From: G963663315 sp965208975
GTDB taxonomy: Bacteria; Pseudomonadota; Gammaproteobacteria; Arenicellales; Poriferihabitantaceae
DNA: 64,000 nucleotides
Assembly: GCA_965208975.1 (NCBI GenBank)
Contig: CBDBQH010000003.1
Span: forward strand, 62,001-126,000
Direction of reading: 5' to 3'
Positions 1 through 9,150 of the stretch are shown here, piece after piece. Both the position numbers and the translations under genes were made by a program. The notes beneath the pieces are model-generated. The model had not been told where the DNA came from. It did no database searches and saw nothing but the letters and a program-made list of their open reading frames with translations. The number at the start of each line of letters is the position of its first letter. Position 1 is the first letter of the stretch.

Positions 1-43
1 CACCCGGCACAGAAAAAATGCTCGAGATCAATAACGCCATGTT

Positions 44-75
44 GTAGGGGAGGGTCTTGTACTCTCCCGCGAATG
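44..75. repeat. degenerate GC-rich hairpin repeat
   Basis: A degenerate member of the hairpin repeat family found throughout the window (a GTAGGGG-GGGT stem, a short loop, then a matching C-rich arm). Compared with the intact copy at 200-229 the stem is altered to gagggt/actctcc but still pairs. It lies in the gene-free first 265 bases, downstream of potI, and may act as a 3'-end structure. Confidence 0.5.
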
Positions 76-98
76 ATCGGAACAGATATCAACGATAC

Positions 99-125
99 CG
101 GGCGCCCACAAGGGGCGCCCCTACG
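99..125. repeat. GC-rich hairpin repeat, GGGCGCCC type
   Basis: Inverted repeat gggcgccc-acaag-gggcgccc followed by ctacg. It resembles the gggcgacc...ggtcgcccctac hairpins at 51375 and 53653, so it belongs to a second repeat subfamily that travels with the GTAGGGGCGGGT type. It lies in intergenic sequence; bases 1-265 hold repeats and no convincing gene. Confidence 0.55.
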
Positions 126-199
126 CATCGGTAATCACGACACCCATATATCGTGGATTCCTGCATTCACAGGGAAGACGGAACGGGTCCGAACCGTCA

Positions 200-229
200 T
201 CGTAGGGGCGGGTCTTGTGCCCGCCCGCA
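200..229. repeat. GC-rich hairpin repeat, GTAGGGGCGGGT type
   Basis: Intact copy of the window's commonest intergenic repeat: cgtaggggcgggt, a short loop, then gtgcccgcccgcaa. The arms GGGCGGG (206-212) and CCCGCCC (220-226) pair perfectly. Related copies lie at 19951, 20010, 51454, 53774 and 58438. Here it sits about 40 bases past the potI stop and could act as a transcript-end hairpin. Confidence 0.7.
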
Positions 230-265
230 AACCGCAGGAGCAGGTTCCCCCTGTCCCTGACCGAA

Positions 266-1108
266 TCAGTTGTCTCCACCGGCGGCCAGCTGCATGTCGC
301 GCTCCCTCTGCTTCTGCTGCCGGAACATGATCCAGCCGGCGATAACCACCCCGATCGCCACCGTAACAATGATGATGGTAGCCAGCGCATTGATATCCGG
401 GCGCAACCCCAACCTCACCCTGGAGTAGATCAACATCGGCAGGGTATTGGCGCCGGGGCCGGTGACGAAACTCGCGATCACCAGGTCATCCAGCGATAAT
501 GTAAAAGCCAGCAACCATCCCGCCATCATACCGGGAGCCAATAATGGCAATGTAATATCGGTCAGCACCCTGAACGGTTTGGCTCCGAGGTCCTGCGCCG
601 CCTCTTCATAGTCCTGTCCCATGCCGGACAGTCTGGATTGGATGATGACCGCGACATAAGCCATCGAGAATGTGATATGCGCGATTGTGATGGTGGTAAA
701 TCCGCGACTGGAAGGCCAGCCGAAAAACTCATTCAACGTAATGAAAAGCATCAACAGGGATAATCCGGTAATCACTTCCGGCATCACCAGAGGCGCGGTG
801 ATCATGCCGCCAAACAGGGTCCTGCCCCTGAACTTCCCGAACCGGACCATGGCAAGACCCGCCAGTGTGCCAAGCAGGGTGGCGAAAGTAGCGTTGACTA
901 CCGCAATCTGTACGCTCAGGCTCAACGCATCCCAGACTTCCTCGCTTTCAAACAGGGTGACATACCAGCGGGTGGAGAAACCGCCCCAGACCGGAACGAT
1001 TTTCGAGTAATTGAAAGAATAGACAATCAACATGACCATCGGTACGTATAAAAACGCCATACCGAAACAAAGCATCGAAAACAGGAACGTGGAGCGTTTT
1101 TTGCGCAT
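266..1108 (-). CDS. potI: Putrescine/spermidine ABC transporter permease PotI
   Basis: Inner-membrane permease of a polyamine importer, 280 residues, about six membrane segments. The permease-ATPase coupling loop (EAA motif) is visible as EEAAQDLGAKPFRV followed by TLPLLAPG. The ATG at 1108 is preferred because it overlaps the potH stop as TGATG, which implies translational coupling; a TTG one codon upstream is also open. It is the last gene of a minus-strand potF-potG-potH-potI operon, the usual order for this transporter. It should pair with PotH to form the channel. Putrescine rather than spermidine preference is inferred from the FGHI gene set and is not proven. Confidence 0.9.
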   Translation of the reverse strand: MRKKRSTFLFSMLCFGMAFLYVPMVMLIVYSFNYSKIVPVWGGFSTRWYVTLFESEEVWDALSLSVQIAVVNATFATLLGTLAGLAMVRFGKFRGRTLFGGMITAPLVMPEVITGLSLLMLFITLNEFFGWPSSRGFTTITIAHITFSMAYVAVIIQSRLSGMGQDYEEAAQDLGAKPFRVLTDITLPLLAPGMMAGWLLAFTLSLDDLVIASFVTGPGANTLPMLIYSRVRLGLRPDINALATIIIVTVAIGVVIAGWIMFRQQKQRERDMQLAAGGDN

Positions 1109-2070
1109 CAACCCTGATTCTCCCGCGCCTGCACTCTCTGATAGATCATGATCGGTATCACCAGCAGCAGCAGTAATGCGATAGCCACGGCGGAAGCCAC
1201 CGGCCAGTCATGATTGGAATGAAATTCACCGAACAACACCCGCCCGATCATCAGTACATTGCCGCCCCCGAGTAAATCAGGAATGACAAACTCGCCGGTC
1301 GCCGGAATGAATACCAGCAGACAACCCGCTATGACTCCGGGCATGGTCATGGGCAGCGTCACGGTCAGGAACGTGGTCATCGGCTTGGCGCCGAGGTCCG
1401 CGGCCGCTTCGTGCAGTGTGATATCCATCTTCTCCATATTCGCGTAAAGCGGCAGGATCATGAACGGGACATAAGTATATACAATACCCACATAGACCGC
1501 AAAATGAGAATACAACAGCCGAACGGGAGTGTCGATCAACCCCATCCAGATCAGCGCATCATTGATCAGCCCCTGGTCCGCCAGCAATCCCATCCAGGCA
1601 TAAACCCGAAGCAGAAAAGAGGTCCAGAACGGCAAAATTACCATCATCAGCAAAATATGTTTTGTCGTATGCGAGGCGCGCGCGATGGAGTATGCAATCG
1701 GATATCCGATCAACAGGCACAACAGCGTTGAAACCGAAGAAATCCTGACAGAACTGATATAGGTATTCAGATAGAGCTCGTCTTCCCACAGATAAGCGTA
1801 ATTATCAAAAATCACGCGAATGCTCATCGCGCCATCGCTGGCCCACTGGAACAACGAAGAGAAAGGCGGGCTGGCGATTATCGGCTCCGCGACACTGATT
1901 TTCAGAATGATGAAAAAGGGCGCCAGGAAAAACAACAATAACCAGAAGAAAGGAATGAACACCACCACGGTTTTCCATCTGCACTGGAGCAGGTACATAA
2001 ACCGGGCCGCGAACCCGTCACCGGCTGCCTGACTTTTCAACTTGTCTGCAATGTCAGCGCCGATTCGCAT
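1108..2070 (-). CDS. potH: Putrescine/spermidine ABC transporter permease PotH
   Basis: Second polyamine permease subunit, 320 residues. It has a cytoplasmic N-terminus of about 30 residues, a first membrane segment near residues 35-55, and an EAA loop (HEAAADLGAKPMTT followed by TLPMTMPG). Its stop overlaps the potI start and it begins 12 bp after potG, so the genes are co-transcribed. Length and hydrophobic pattern fit PotH/PotB family permeases. Confidence 0.9.
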   Translation of the reverse strand: MRIGADIADKLKSQAAGDGFAARFMYLLQCRWKTVVVFIPFFWLLLFFLAPFFIILKISVAEPIIASPPFSSLFQWASDGAMSIRVIFDNYAYLWEDELYLNTYISSVRISSVSTLLCLLIGYPIAYSIARASHTTKHILLMMVILPFWTSFLLRVYAWMGLLADQGLINDALIWMGLIDTPVRLLYSHFAVYVGIVYTYVPFMILPLYANMEKMDITLHEAAADLGAKPMTTFLTVTLPMTMPGVIAGCLLVFIPATGEFVIPDLLGGGNVLMIGRVLFGEFHSNHDWPVASAVAIALLLLLVIPIMIYQRVQARENQG

Positions 2071-2082
2071 TTCAGACCCGAG

Positions 2083-3228
2083 CTACTTGGTGAGAACGAC
2101 CGGGCTGAAAGCATCCCACTGCAACCAGACCCGCTCCTCCCAATCCACTACGTGACGCCCCCCTTTCGGGCGTATCTGGTTGGGCACGGTCACATCCATG
2201 ATCCTGCCGCTGTCAAGCTTGATACGATAAGTCGAGAAATTGCCCAGATAACCAATATCCTGAACCACCCCGGCTATCTGGTTTTCCCCCGATGGCTCCG
2301 GTGGAGATTTCGAGACCCGTATTTTCTCCGGTCGAACCGCCACCCAGACCTTGCTGCCCTCATTGACCGGAATGCCATGATCAATAAAAAACTCGACATC
2401 GTCATCATTGGAGCGCACTCTCAACTGATCGTCCCCACTCATCGTCACGCGCCCCTCGAACATATTGATTGAGCCGATAAAATCAGCCACCATCCGCGAA
2501 TCCGGATATTCATAAATTTCGGTCGGTGTGCCGATCTGGACAAATTTCCCGGCATCCATCACGGCAATGCGAGTGGAAAGCGTCATCGCCTCTTCCTGAT
2601 CATGAGTAACGACAATGAAGGTCACGCCCAGCTGGTCCTGAATATTCATTAACTCGAACTGGGTCTGCTCACGCAGGCGCTTGTCCAGCGCGGCCAGGGG
2701 TTCATCCAGCAACAATACTTTCGGACGCTTGACCAGCGCTCTCGCCAACGCCACCCGCTGACGCTGGCCGCCCGACAACTGATGGGGTTTGCGTTTGCTA
2801 AATTCAGTCAACTCCACCATTTCCAGCATTTGCGCTACGCGCAACCGGATTTCTTCCTTGTCCACGCCATCCCTTTTCAATCCATAAGCGACATTCTTCG
2901 CGACATCCATGTGCGGGAACAGCGCGTAGGACTGAAACATCATGTTGACGGGACGTTCATAAGCGGGAACATCATTCATTCGCATGCCGTCGATATAGAT
3001 GCTGCCCGATGAAGGAGCCTCAAATCCGGCCAACATACGCAGCAACGTAGATTTGCCACAGCCCGAACCGCCCAACAGGCAAAACAGTTCCCCCTGGTAA
3101 ATATCCAGGTTGACATTGCTTACCGCGGTAAAATCACCGAAATTCCTGGTGACATCGGATATCCGTATAAACGGTTCGGCCTCCGGGTCCAGCCATGGCC
3201 TGTCCTGATAGTCTATCCGCTCCGCCAT
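2083..3228 (-). CDS. potG: Polyamine ABC transporter ATP-binding protein PotG
   Basis: Cytoplasmic ATPase that powers the PotHI channel, 381 residues. The N-terminal ABC domain shows Walker A GGSGCGKS (53-60), the signature LSGGQRQR (151-158), Walker B VLLLDEP (171-177) and the H-loop VTHDQEEA. The C-terminal third is the TOBE-type regulatory domain usual in PotA/PotG ATPases. It lies between potF (61 bp upstream) and potH (12 bp downstream). All catalytic motifs look intact. Confidence 0.92.
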   Translation of the reverse strand: MAERIDYQDRPWLDPEAEPFIRISDVTRNFGDFTAVSNVNLDIYQGELFCLLGGSGCGKSTLLRMLAGFEAPSSGSIYIDGMRMNDVPAYERPVNMMFQSYALFPHMDVAKNVAYGLKRDGVDKEEIRLRVAQMLEMVELTEFSKRKPHQLSGGQRQRVALARALVKRPKVLLLDEPLAALDKRLREQTQFELMNIQDQLGVTFIVVTHDQEEAMTLSTRIAVMDAGKFVQIGTPTEIYEYPDSRMVADFIGSINMFEGRVTMSGDDQLRVRSNDDDVEFFIDHGIPVNEGSKVWVAVRPEKIRVSKSPPEPSGENQIAGVVQDIGYLGNFSTYRIKLDSGRIMDVTVPNQIRPKGGRHVVDWEERVWLQWDAFSPVVLTK

Positions 3229-3289
3229 GACGTTTCCCGGGAGTCAGACGACTGTCATGACCTGTTCACAAGCGCCTGAGGTGGTTCTG

Positions 3290-4405
3290 TTAATTACCCG
3301 CCTTGAAGTTGGTCCACAATCTGGTTCGCATACGCTCCACTTTTGGCGGAAAGACAGCCAGCGTGTACATTTGATCAACCGCTTCAGGAGACGGGAATGC
3401 AGCCGGACTCGAGGTAACCTCCTCATTGATTAATTCAACCGCCGAGGCGTTGGCCGTGGCATACCAGGTGAAGTTACTATCATTCGCTCCCACCTCGGGA
3501 CGCATCATGTAATTCAGGAACAGGTATGCGTTGTCGATATTCTTCGCGTCCGCGGGAATGACCCAGCCATCCACCCAGAAGTTGGACGCTCCATCACCGG
3601 GAGGGAGGAAGAAATCCAGTTCGACCCCGGTATTCGCTTCCTCAGCCCCGGCAACCGCGAGTAGTCCGTCCGGCCCCCAGGTTACAGCCAGGCAAAATTC
3701 CTTCTCAGGCATTCTCTGGTAAGCATAGTTATCGAACGTTTTGATATATGGACGGATTTTCAACAGCATCTCTTCCACTGCCTGCAAATCATCGCGGTTG
3801 GTCGTATTCGGGTCCAACCCCATATAAGCCAGCGCCATCGGTATCACGTCAGTCGGAGAATCCAGGAAAGAAACACCGCAGGAGGCAATTTTCTCCATGT
3901 GCGCCGGATCAAAAATCAGGTCCAGTGAGCCGATCGGCGCATCCGGATAGGTTTCCAGCACCAGCTCCTTATTGTAGGTCACACCATGGGTTCCCCACAT
4001 GTACGGAACAATGTACTGATTGCCCGGGTCCCATTGCTCATCCAGCTGACCGAGCACATCGGCGCGCATGTGTTTCAGGTTATCGAGCCTGGATTTATCC
4101 AGCGGTTGCAGGATTCCGGCTGGAATCAGGCGCGCGATCTGGCTTCCCGCATGACTGACTACATCGTATCCGGTATTACCGGCCAGCAATTTGGAATCAA
4201 TGGCCTCAACCGAGTCATAGTTATCATACGTCACCTCGACATCATACTCTTGCGCGAAGTTCTCAATCGTATCTTCCGCGATATATTCAGCCCAGTTGGT
4301 CACATTGAGCTTACCCCCGGCATGCGCCGAAGCCATGCCGAAAACCAGCGCCGAAGAAGCGGCGCCGACCATGCAGTTTTTCAGCAAACCAGATAGATTT
4401 TTCAT
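3290..4405 (-). CDS. potF: Putrescine-binding periplasmic protein PotF
   Basis: Polyamine-binding periplasmic protein, 371 residues, with a clear Sec signal peptide (hydrophobic run after KNLSGLLKN, cleavage near SAHA-GG around residue 29-30). The mature part starts with the NWAEYI stretch typical of PotD/PotF and contains the aromatic and acidic ligand-pocket motifs WGPDG and WVDGW. It is the promoter-proximal gene of potFGHI, preceded by a purine-rich ribosome binding site (GGGAGGCAG). The 61-bp gap to potG is consistent with higher expression of the binding protein. Confidence 0.92.
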   Translation of the reverse strand: MKNLSGLLKNCMVGAASSALVFGMASAHAGGKLNVTNWAEYIAEDTIENFAQEYDVEVTYDNYDSVEAIDSKLLAGNTGYDVVSHAGSQIARLIPAGILQPLDKSRLDNLKHMRADVLGQLDEQWDPGNQYIVPYMWGTHGVTYNKELVLETYPDAPIGSLDLIFDPAHMEKIASCGVSFLDSPTDVIPMALAYMGLDPNTTNRDDLQAVEEMLLKIRPYIKTFDNYAYQRMPEKEFCLAVTWGPDGLLAVAGAEEANTGVELDFFLPPGDGASNFWVDGWVIPADAKNIDNAYLFLNYMMRPEVGANDSNFTWYATANASAVELINEEVTSSPAAFPSPEAVDQMYTLAVFPPKVERMRTRLWTNFKAGN

Positions 4406-4526
4406 AATTTCTGCCTCCCACGGGCGTTAATTAGCTTGACAAAACAGTATAATCCTTAACTCTGACTCTCATTGTAATGTGCCAGACTCAAACTGATTGT
4501 TCAAGCCTGCCCAAACATTAAATCTG

Positions 4527-5201
4527 ATGCGTTTCAATTTCAGGATTCTTATTGCCGGAATCGGCGCCCTGGCTATCGGGCTTTATTTGCAGCTTTTCGG
4601 GTTCAACCCGCCGCTTGTCAAAGTGAAACCTGCCCCCTCCCCGATTGAAGGGTTTTTCTGGCCGGAGCAATTACAACTGCATTCGTTTGACCTGGTTGAC
4701 CATGAAAACCGGAAATTCGATCGGTCACGGCTTTCCGGTCGCTGGAGTTTTATGTTTTTCGGTTACACCCATTGCCCGGATATCTGCCCGGTTACGATGA
4801 ACATTCTGCGCCAGATCAGAGAAAAACTCCTCCGCGACGGACGGGACGGTGGAACGAGCATGGAGCCAATCGCCTTTGTTTTTATTTCGGTGGATGGTGA
4901 ACGCGATACACCGGCTCACCTGAGTGACTATATTGGTTTCTTCGGTGAAGGATTCACCGCCGCATCCGGCGCCAAAGCACAGATCGAATCGCTGACCACC
5001 CAGCTCGGCGTAGCCTGGTCAATCGACGAACATGCACAGGGACAACAGGATTATCTGGTCGGCCACAGCGGCGCACTCTTCCTCATTTCGCCCGCAGCCA
5101 CCGTCGCCTCAATCTGGCAACCACCACACACAGCCGATGAGATTGCCGACCGATTCATACAAATACAGAAATTCCTCCGCAACAGCGACCAACCGGGCTG
5201 A
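4527..5201 (+). CDS. SCO1/SenC family copper chaperone / thioredoxin-fold protein
   Basis: 224-residue membrane-anchored thioredoxin-fold protein. One N-terminal membrane segment (about residues 6-24) precedes the periplasmic domain. The copper-binding CxxxC motif is C83-PDI-C87 and the third ligand is H180 in VGHSGALF. This family delivers copper to cytochrome c oxidase or acts as a thiol oxidoreductase. The ATG at 4527 is preferred over an upstream TTG at 4497 because it directly precedes the membrane anchor. No oxidase genes are nearby, so the target is not indicated. It is convergent with tadA. Confidence 0.85.
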   Translation: MRFNFRILIAGIGALAIGLYLQLFGFNPPLVKVKPAPSPIEGFFWPEQLQLHSFDLVDHENRKFDRSRLSGRWSFMFFGYTHCPDICPVTMNILRQIREKLLRDGRDGGTSMEPIAFVFISVDGERDTPAHLSDYIGFFGEGFTAASGAKAQIESLTTQLGVAWSIDEHAQGQQDYLVGHSGALFLISPAATVASIWQPPHTADEIADRFIQIQKFLRNSDQPG

Positions 5202-5215
5202 ATCCGGGTACGCCC

Positions 5216-5680
5216 CTACCTTCGGCTCCTGAAAAACTGACCGAGCAGCCGCTGGCATGACTCCCTCATAACACCTGAAACCACACTGCACCGATGGTTT
5301 CCGAACCCCGCTTCCAGCAGGTTCAGCCGACTGCCTCCCGCCCCGCACCTCTCGTCATAAGCGCCAAACACAACCCGCCGCACCCTGGCCTGCAATATCG
5401 CCCCTGCACACATCACACAAGGCTCCAGCGTGACATACAGCGTACAATCGGGGAATCGGTAATTCGACAGAAAACGCCCCGCGTCACGCAACGCCTGAAT
5501 TTCGGCATGGGCAGAAGGATCATGCTCGTAAATTGACCGGTTGAATCCCTGACCAATCACCCGATCATCCTGAACCACCACCGCACCGACCGGCACTTCA
5601 TCCAGCGACTGCGCCTTTTCGGCGAGTTCGCGCGCCTGCTCCATAAAACGCCGATCAATCTGGCTTTGAGTCATTGTCAT
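5216..5680 (-). CDS. tadA: tRNA-specific adenosine deaminase TadA
   Basis: Converts A34 to inosine in the tRNA-Arg(ACG) wobble position. 154 residues, the usual TadA length. Zinc ligands and catalytic glutamate lie in HAE (58-60) and PCVMC (87-91), with the family's VPVGAVVV stretch before them. The start at 5680 is followed by a second in-frame ATG two codons later, and either could be used. The gene ends 14 bp from the convergent SCO1-type gene. Confidence 0.93.
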   Translation of the reverse strand: MTMTQSQIDRRFMEQARELAEKAQSLDEVPVGAVVVQDDRVIGQGFNRSIYEHDPSAHAEIQALRDAGRFLSNYRFPDCTLYVTLEPCVMCAGAILQARVRRVVFGAYDERCGAGGSRLNLLEAGFGNHRCSVVSGVMRESCQRLLGQFFRSRR

Positions 5681-5732
5681 ATCAGGGACTCCCCAATCAT
5701 CATCGTTCTGCTTTTAAAGATTCCATAATCAT

Positions 5733-5767
5733 ATCGCATATCGCATATCGCACAGCGCACAGCGCAC
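5733..5767. repeat. five tandem heptamers (atcgcat / agcgcac)
   Basis: Five consecutive 7-bp units, two atcgcat, one atcgcac and two agcgcac, in the gap between divergent tadA and the AAA-ATPase gene. Within-array drift (a T/G and a T/C change) suggests slippage growth. It could vary spacing in the promoter region of the downstream gene. Confidence 0.6.
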
Positions 5768-5830
5768 TTGCACCCAACCGCATGGAGTGGCATGATTGAC
5801 TGAACTCCCCACCCCAAAGAACAAAAAACA

Positions 5831-7396
5831 ATGACCCGCCACCAACTCCCGATCGGCATCCAGGATTTTCGTACAATCCGGGAACAGAATTGCTATTACA
5901 TCGACAAAACCGCCCATATCCGGCGGCTGATCGAAATGGGGAGTTTCTATTTCCTGTCGCGTCCGCGCAGGTTCGGCAAGAGTCTGCTGATCTCTACATT
6001 ACAGGAATTGTTCGAGGGCAATGAACCCCTGTTTCAGGGACTCGACATCCATGACCATTGGGATTGGTCGGTTCAATATCCAGTGGTTCGTCTGAGCTTC
6101 GGTGGCAAACACAACGAACCCGGAGACCTCGCCCAAAGCATTGAAAGCCAACTGGCCATCATGGAGAGGAACGCCGGTCTTGACCCGGTGCAATCCCCCG
6201 GTTCAGGCCCGGAACGCCTGCGGGATATTCTGGATCGTCTGCACCAGACCACCGGCCAACAGGTTGTGGTACTGGTAGATGAATACGACAAGCCCATCCT
6301 GGATGTACTGGATGACCCGGACATGGCGAGAGCCAACCGCGACTACTTGCGCGGATTCTACGGCATCATCAAGGACAGCGCCCGCGATGTTCGCTTCGTC
6401 TTCGTCACCGGCATCAGTATGTTCTCGAAAGTAAGCCTGTTCTCCGGTCTCAATAATCTCATGAATATCAGCCTGGATTCGAGATACGCCACTATCTGCG
6501 GTTATACCGACCGGGATTTGGACACCGTATTCGCGCCGGAGCTTCCCGGCCTTGACCGGAATGAAGTTCGTAAATGGTATAACGGCTATCACTGGCTCGG
6601 AGAGGAGAAACTGTATAACCCGTTTGATCTGCTGTTGCTGTTCAATAGCCGCAAGTTCAAGGCTCACTGGTTCGAGACCGGCTCTCCGACCTTCTTGTTC
6701 CGTATGATGATGGAACGGGAAGTCAGCCCGTTGGAACTGGAGAATCGGATTTGTGATGAAGACCTGGTTTCTACCTTTGATGTGGAGAACATCACCATTG
6801 ACGCGCTGTTGTTCCAGACCGGCTATCTGACCATTACCGAAGAGGAATGGGATGGCGCCCAGACCTTCTATACCCTTGACTATCCCAACTTCGAGGTACG
6901 CCAGAGTCTGAATCAGGGCTTGCTGGGCTATCTCGGTCGACAGGGACGGGAAGTATCCGAGCGTGGCAAGGAACTCAGCCGTCTGCTGGCGGCCAATGAC
7001 TTTGATGGATTCACGGATTGCCTGCAATCATTCTTCGCCGGGATTCCCTATCAGTGGCAAACCCGCACCGGGCCAGCCCGCTATGAAGCCTGGTACGCCG
7101 GTATGCTGTATGCCTGTTTTCGCACTATCGGGCTGGACCTGCGGGTAGAGGATTCTTCCGGTCGCGGGCGGGCAGACATGGTGGTATTGCATGGCCATCA
7201 GGTATTCGTGCTTGAGTTCAAGATGACCGATGGAGACGAGGACGGCGAGGATGCGGCGTATCAGGCGATTGAACAGATACAGGAAAAAGGCTATGCCGAC
7301 CAATACCGGAGCCGGGGTCAACCCATCCATCTGATCGGCATATCATTCAGTGCACAACAACGCAATCTGGCGGCGGTGAAGGTGGTTTCGGTCTGA
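5831..7396 (+). CDS. AAA-ATPase-like protein with C-terminal PD-(D/E)XK nuclease-like domain
   Basis: 521-residue protein of the AAA-ATPase_like plus PDDEXK_9 architecture (formerly DUF1703). The N-terminal P-loop is RPRRFGKS (44-51), and Walker B with sensor residues is VLVDEYDKPI. The C-terminus carries a nuclease-like core: D449 in RADMVV, then E462-F-K464 in VLEFK. The family is common, multi-copy and patchy in bacteria; its role is unproven, though defence or mobile-element functions have been suggested. It stands alone between tadA and tRNA-Lys, with a heptamer repeat upstream. All key residues appear intact. Confidence 0.85.
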   Translation: MTRHQLPIGIQDFRTIREQNCYYIDKTAHIRRLIEMGSFYFLSRPRRFGKSLLISTLQELFEGNEPLFQGLDIHDHWDWSVQYPVVRLSFGGKHNEPGDLAQSIESQLAIMERNAGLDPVQSPGSGPERLRDILDRLHQTTGQQVVVLVDEYDKPILDVLDDPDMARANRDYLRGFYGIIKDSARDVRFVFVTGISMFSKVSLFSGLNNLMNISLDSRYATICGYTDRDLDTVFAPELPGLDRNEVRKWYNGYHWLGEEKLYNPFDLLLLFNSRKFKAHWFETGSPTFLFRMMMEREVSPLELENRICDEDLVSTFDVENITIDALLFQTGYLTITEEEWDGAQTFYTLDYPNFEVRQSLNQGLLGYLGRQGREVSERGKELSRLLAANDFDGFTDCLQSFFAGIPYQWQTRTGPARYEAWYAGMLYACFRTIGLDLRVEDSSGRGRADMVVLHGHQVFVLEFKMTDGDEDGEDAAYQAIEQIQEKGYADQYRSRGQPIHLIGISFSAQQRNLAAVKVVSV

Positions 7397-7439
7397 TACC
7401 GAAAAACATGTCATAATCTGCCAATCAAGTTTCCTGAAA

Positions 7440-7515
7440 TGGTGGGGCGTACAGGATTCGAACCTGTGACCACCTGATTAAAAGTCAGATGCTCTACCAG
7501 CTGAGCTAACGCCCC
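7440..7515 (-). tRNA. tRNA-Lys (anticodon TTT), CCA encoded
   Basis: A 76-base minus-strand cloverleaf. The acceptor arm GGGGCGT pairs with ACGCCCC, the D-arm is GCTC-GAGC, and the anticodon stem TCTGA/TCAGG flanks a CTTTTAA loop giving anticodon TTT. The T-arm is ACAGG-TTCGAAT-CCTGT. The discriminator A and 3' CCA are encoded. It lies in the gap after the AAA-ATPase gene; no integrase or duplicated tRNA end is seen beside it. Confidence 0.97.
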
Positions 7516-7693
7516 TGATCCAAGGTTATCTGCAAGTCAAAATGGATAATCGGGAAGATGCGGGATTATCATGTCATGAGCCTTCCTTGTCAAACGCTAC
7601 GATATGTTTTAAAGATGCTGTTACAAGCAAGCAGGGACTACTCTGCTCCGTTAACTGATTCTCCCTCTGATTCTTCCGCTCCGTTCTCCGCTT

Positions 7694-7792
7694 CCGTCAT
7701 TCCCGCGAAGCCTGTCCCTGCGATGACAGGTGGGAATGATTTGCTTGCCCCCGCTGTCATCTGTGGATTCCCGCAAAAGCGGGAATGACGGA
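7694..7792. repeat. REP-like long inverted repeat (cgtcattcccgc...gcgggaatgacg)
   Basis: The ends cgtcattcccgc (near 7695) and gcgggaatgacg (near 7780) form a long imperfect inverted repeat with an inner pair (gatgacag / ctgtcatc). This is the widespread proteobacterial 'cgtcattcccgcg' repeat. The 417-bp gap between tRNA-Lys and gcvT contains this element and no evident gene, and I see no glycine-riboswitch-like structure in front of gcvT. Confidence 0.65.
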
Positions 7793-7932
7793 TGTGGAGG
7801 TATTGGTCGGGGAGTCATAAGGAAATTGTTGCGGCAACCTGTTGAACAACTCTATCCGCTTTTATGTTATGTTCCGCCTTTGAGATTACGGTAATTTTAT
7901 TTATGGGTCAACCTGTATGAGACGGTGCATTG

Positions 7933-9087
7933 ATGAGTGAGTCCGCCCTATTGAAAAGAACCCGGCTATACGGATTGCACCTTGAAGCAGGCGCGGAAAT
8001 GGCTCCTTTCGCCGGTTATGATATGCCGGTACGATACCCGCCGGGGATCATTCAGGAACATCTTCATACTCGCCGGCAAGCCAGCCTTTTCGATGTTTCC
8101 CACATGGGACAGATTGCAGTTGCCGGGGCGGACGCCGCCATCCATCTCGAATCGCTGATACCGTCAGACCTCGTTTCCCTTGCCATCGGCAAACAGAAAT
8201 ACGGCCTGTTGTTAAACGAGAATGGCGGAGTGATCGACGATTTGATGGTCGCCCGCATCGCACAGACAGAATTTATTCTGGTGGTAAACGCATCGTGCAA
8301 AGCCAATGATTTCAGCTATTTGAAATATAAACTTGGCAAATCTCTTGACATAGGGCACGTCCATGACCGGAGTTTGCTGGCATTGCAGGGACCAAAATCT
8401 GCAGACGTGATGGAGTGGTTGGGGCATGACTTGTCAAATATGGGCTTCATGTCAGTCAGTGAAATAACCCTGGACGGCATCCCATGCCTGTTTTCCCGCT
8501 CCGGCTATACCGGCGAAGACGGATTCGAGATCAGCATGAGTCATGCTCACGCGGTCGCGGTCGCCGAACTGCTTTTGTCCAGCCCGGATGTGGCGTGGGC
8601 CGGACTCGGCGCCCGGGATTCATTACGAATGGAAGCCGGCCTGCCACTGTACGGACATGAAATGACCCAGGAAACCACGCCGGTGGAAGCGGGTCTGTGC
8701 TGGGCGATTCCAAAAGTCAGAAGGTCACAGGGGGAACGCGCCGGGGGATTTCCGGGTTCTCATATTATCCTGCCACAGATTCCGCGGCAGGTTCCCCGGC
8801 TGCTGGTTGGATTACAGCCTGTTGGCAGAATGCCGATCAGGAAGGACGCGATGATCGAAGACGACCACGGCAACACGGTTGGAACAGTAACCAGCGGAGG
8901 ATTCAGCCCCAGTATGGGAAAGCCGGTTTGCATGGGTTATATTGACCTGGAGTATGCCAACCCGACGGATATTGACACAGAACACAGCGCTGAACAGCCC
9001 GGACTTTATGCAGTGGTACGCAACAAGCGCCTGCCGGTACGGGTCACCCGGTTACCTTTTGTCAAACGGAACTACTACCGGAAATGA
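7933..9087 (+). CDS. gcvT: Glycine cleavage system T protein (aminomethyltransferase)
   Basis: Transfers the methylene group from H-protein-bound aminomethyl to tetrahydrofolate, releasing ammonia. 384 residues, slightly longer than typical. Family motifs include FAGYDMPVRYP near the N-terminus, SLFDVSHMGQ, SGYTGEDGFEI and GARDSLRMEAGLPLYGHEM. The ATG at 7933 is preferred over the TTG one codon earlier. It is the first gene of gcvT-gcvH-gcvP-lipA (63-bp gap to gcvH). A roughly 15-residue segment after WAIPKV looks like a lineage-specific insertion. Confidence 0.94.
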   Translation: MSESALLKRTRLYGLHLEAGAEMAPFAGYDMPVRYPPGIIQEHLHTRRQASLFDVSHMGQIAVAGADAAIHLESLIPSDLVSLAIGKQKYGLLLNENGGVIDDLMVARIAQTEFILVVNASCKANDFSYLKYKLGKSLDIGHVHDRSLLALQGPKSADVMEWLGHDLSNMGFMSVSEITLDGIPCLFSRSGYTGEDGFEISMSHAHAVAVAELLLSSPDVAWAGLGARDSLRMEAGLPLYGHEMTQETTPVEAGLCWAIPKVRRSQGERAGGFPGSHIILPQIPRQVPRLLVGLQPVGRMPIRKDAMIEDDHGNTVGTVTSGGFSPSMGKPVCMGYIDLEYANPTDIDTEHSAEQPGLYAVVRNKRLPVRVTRLPFVKRNYYRK

Positions 9088-9150
9088 TCGTCTGGATATA
9101 TTTATAATTACCCCGAAAAAACATATTAACTGGCAAAGAAGAGGCTTGAA

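Noticed and set aside
29..48. aacgccatgttgta at the window start matches the mlrC-like fragments (near 47744 and 50835)
   Set aside because: Only about 14 bases match and the flanks differ; too short to call another remnant.
6203..7027. Long reverse-strand ORF inside the AAA-ATPase gene
   Set aside because: It is the shadow of a GC-biased real gene; its translation shows no protein-like motif.
7440..7515. tRNA-Lys as an integration site for an island
   Set aside because: No integrase, no duplicated tRNA 3' end and no composition change next to it.
7516..7932. Possible glycine riboswitch upstream of gcvT
   Set aside because: No recognisable tandem aptamer core was seen; the gap holds a REP-like inverted repeat.
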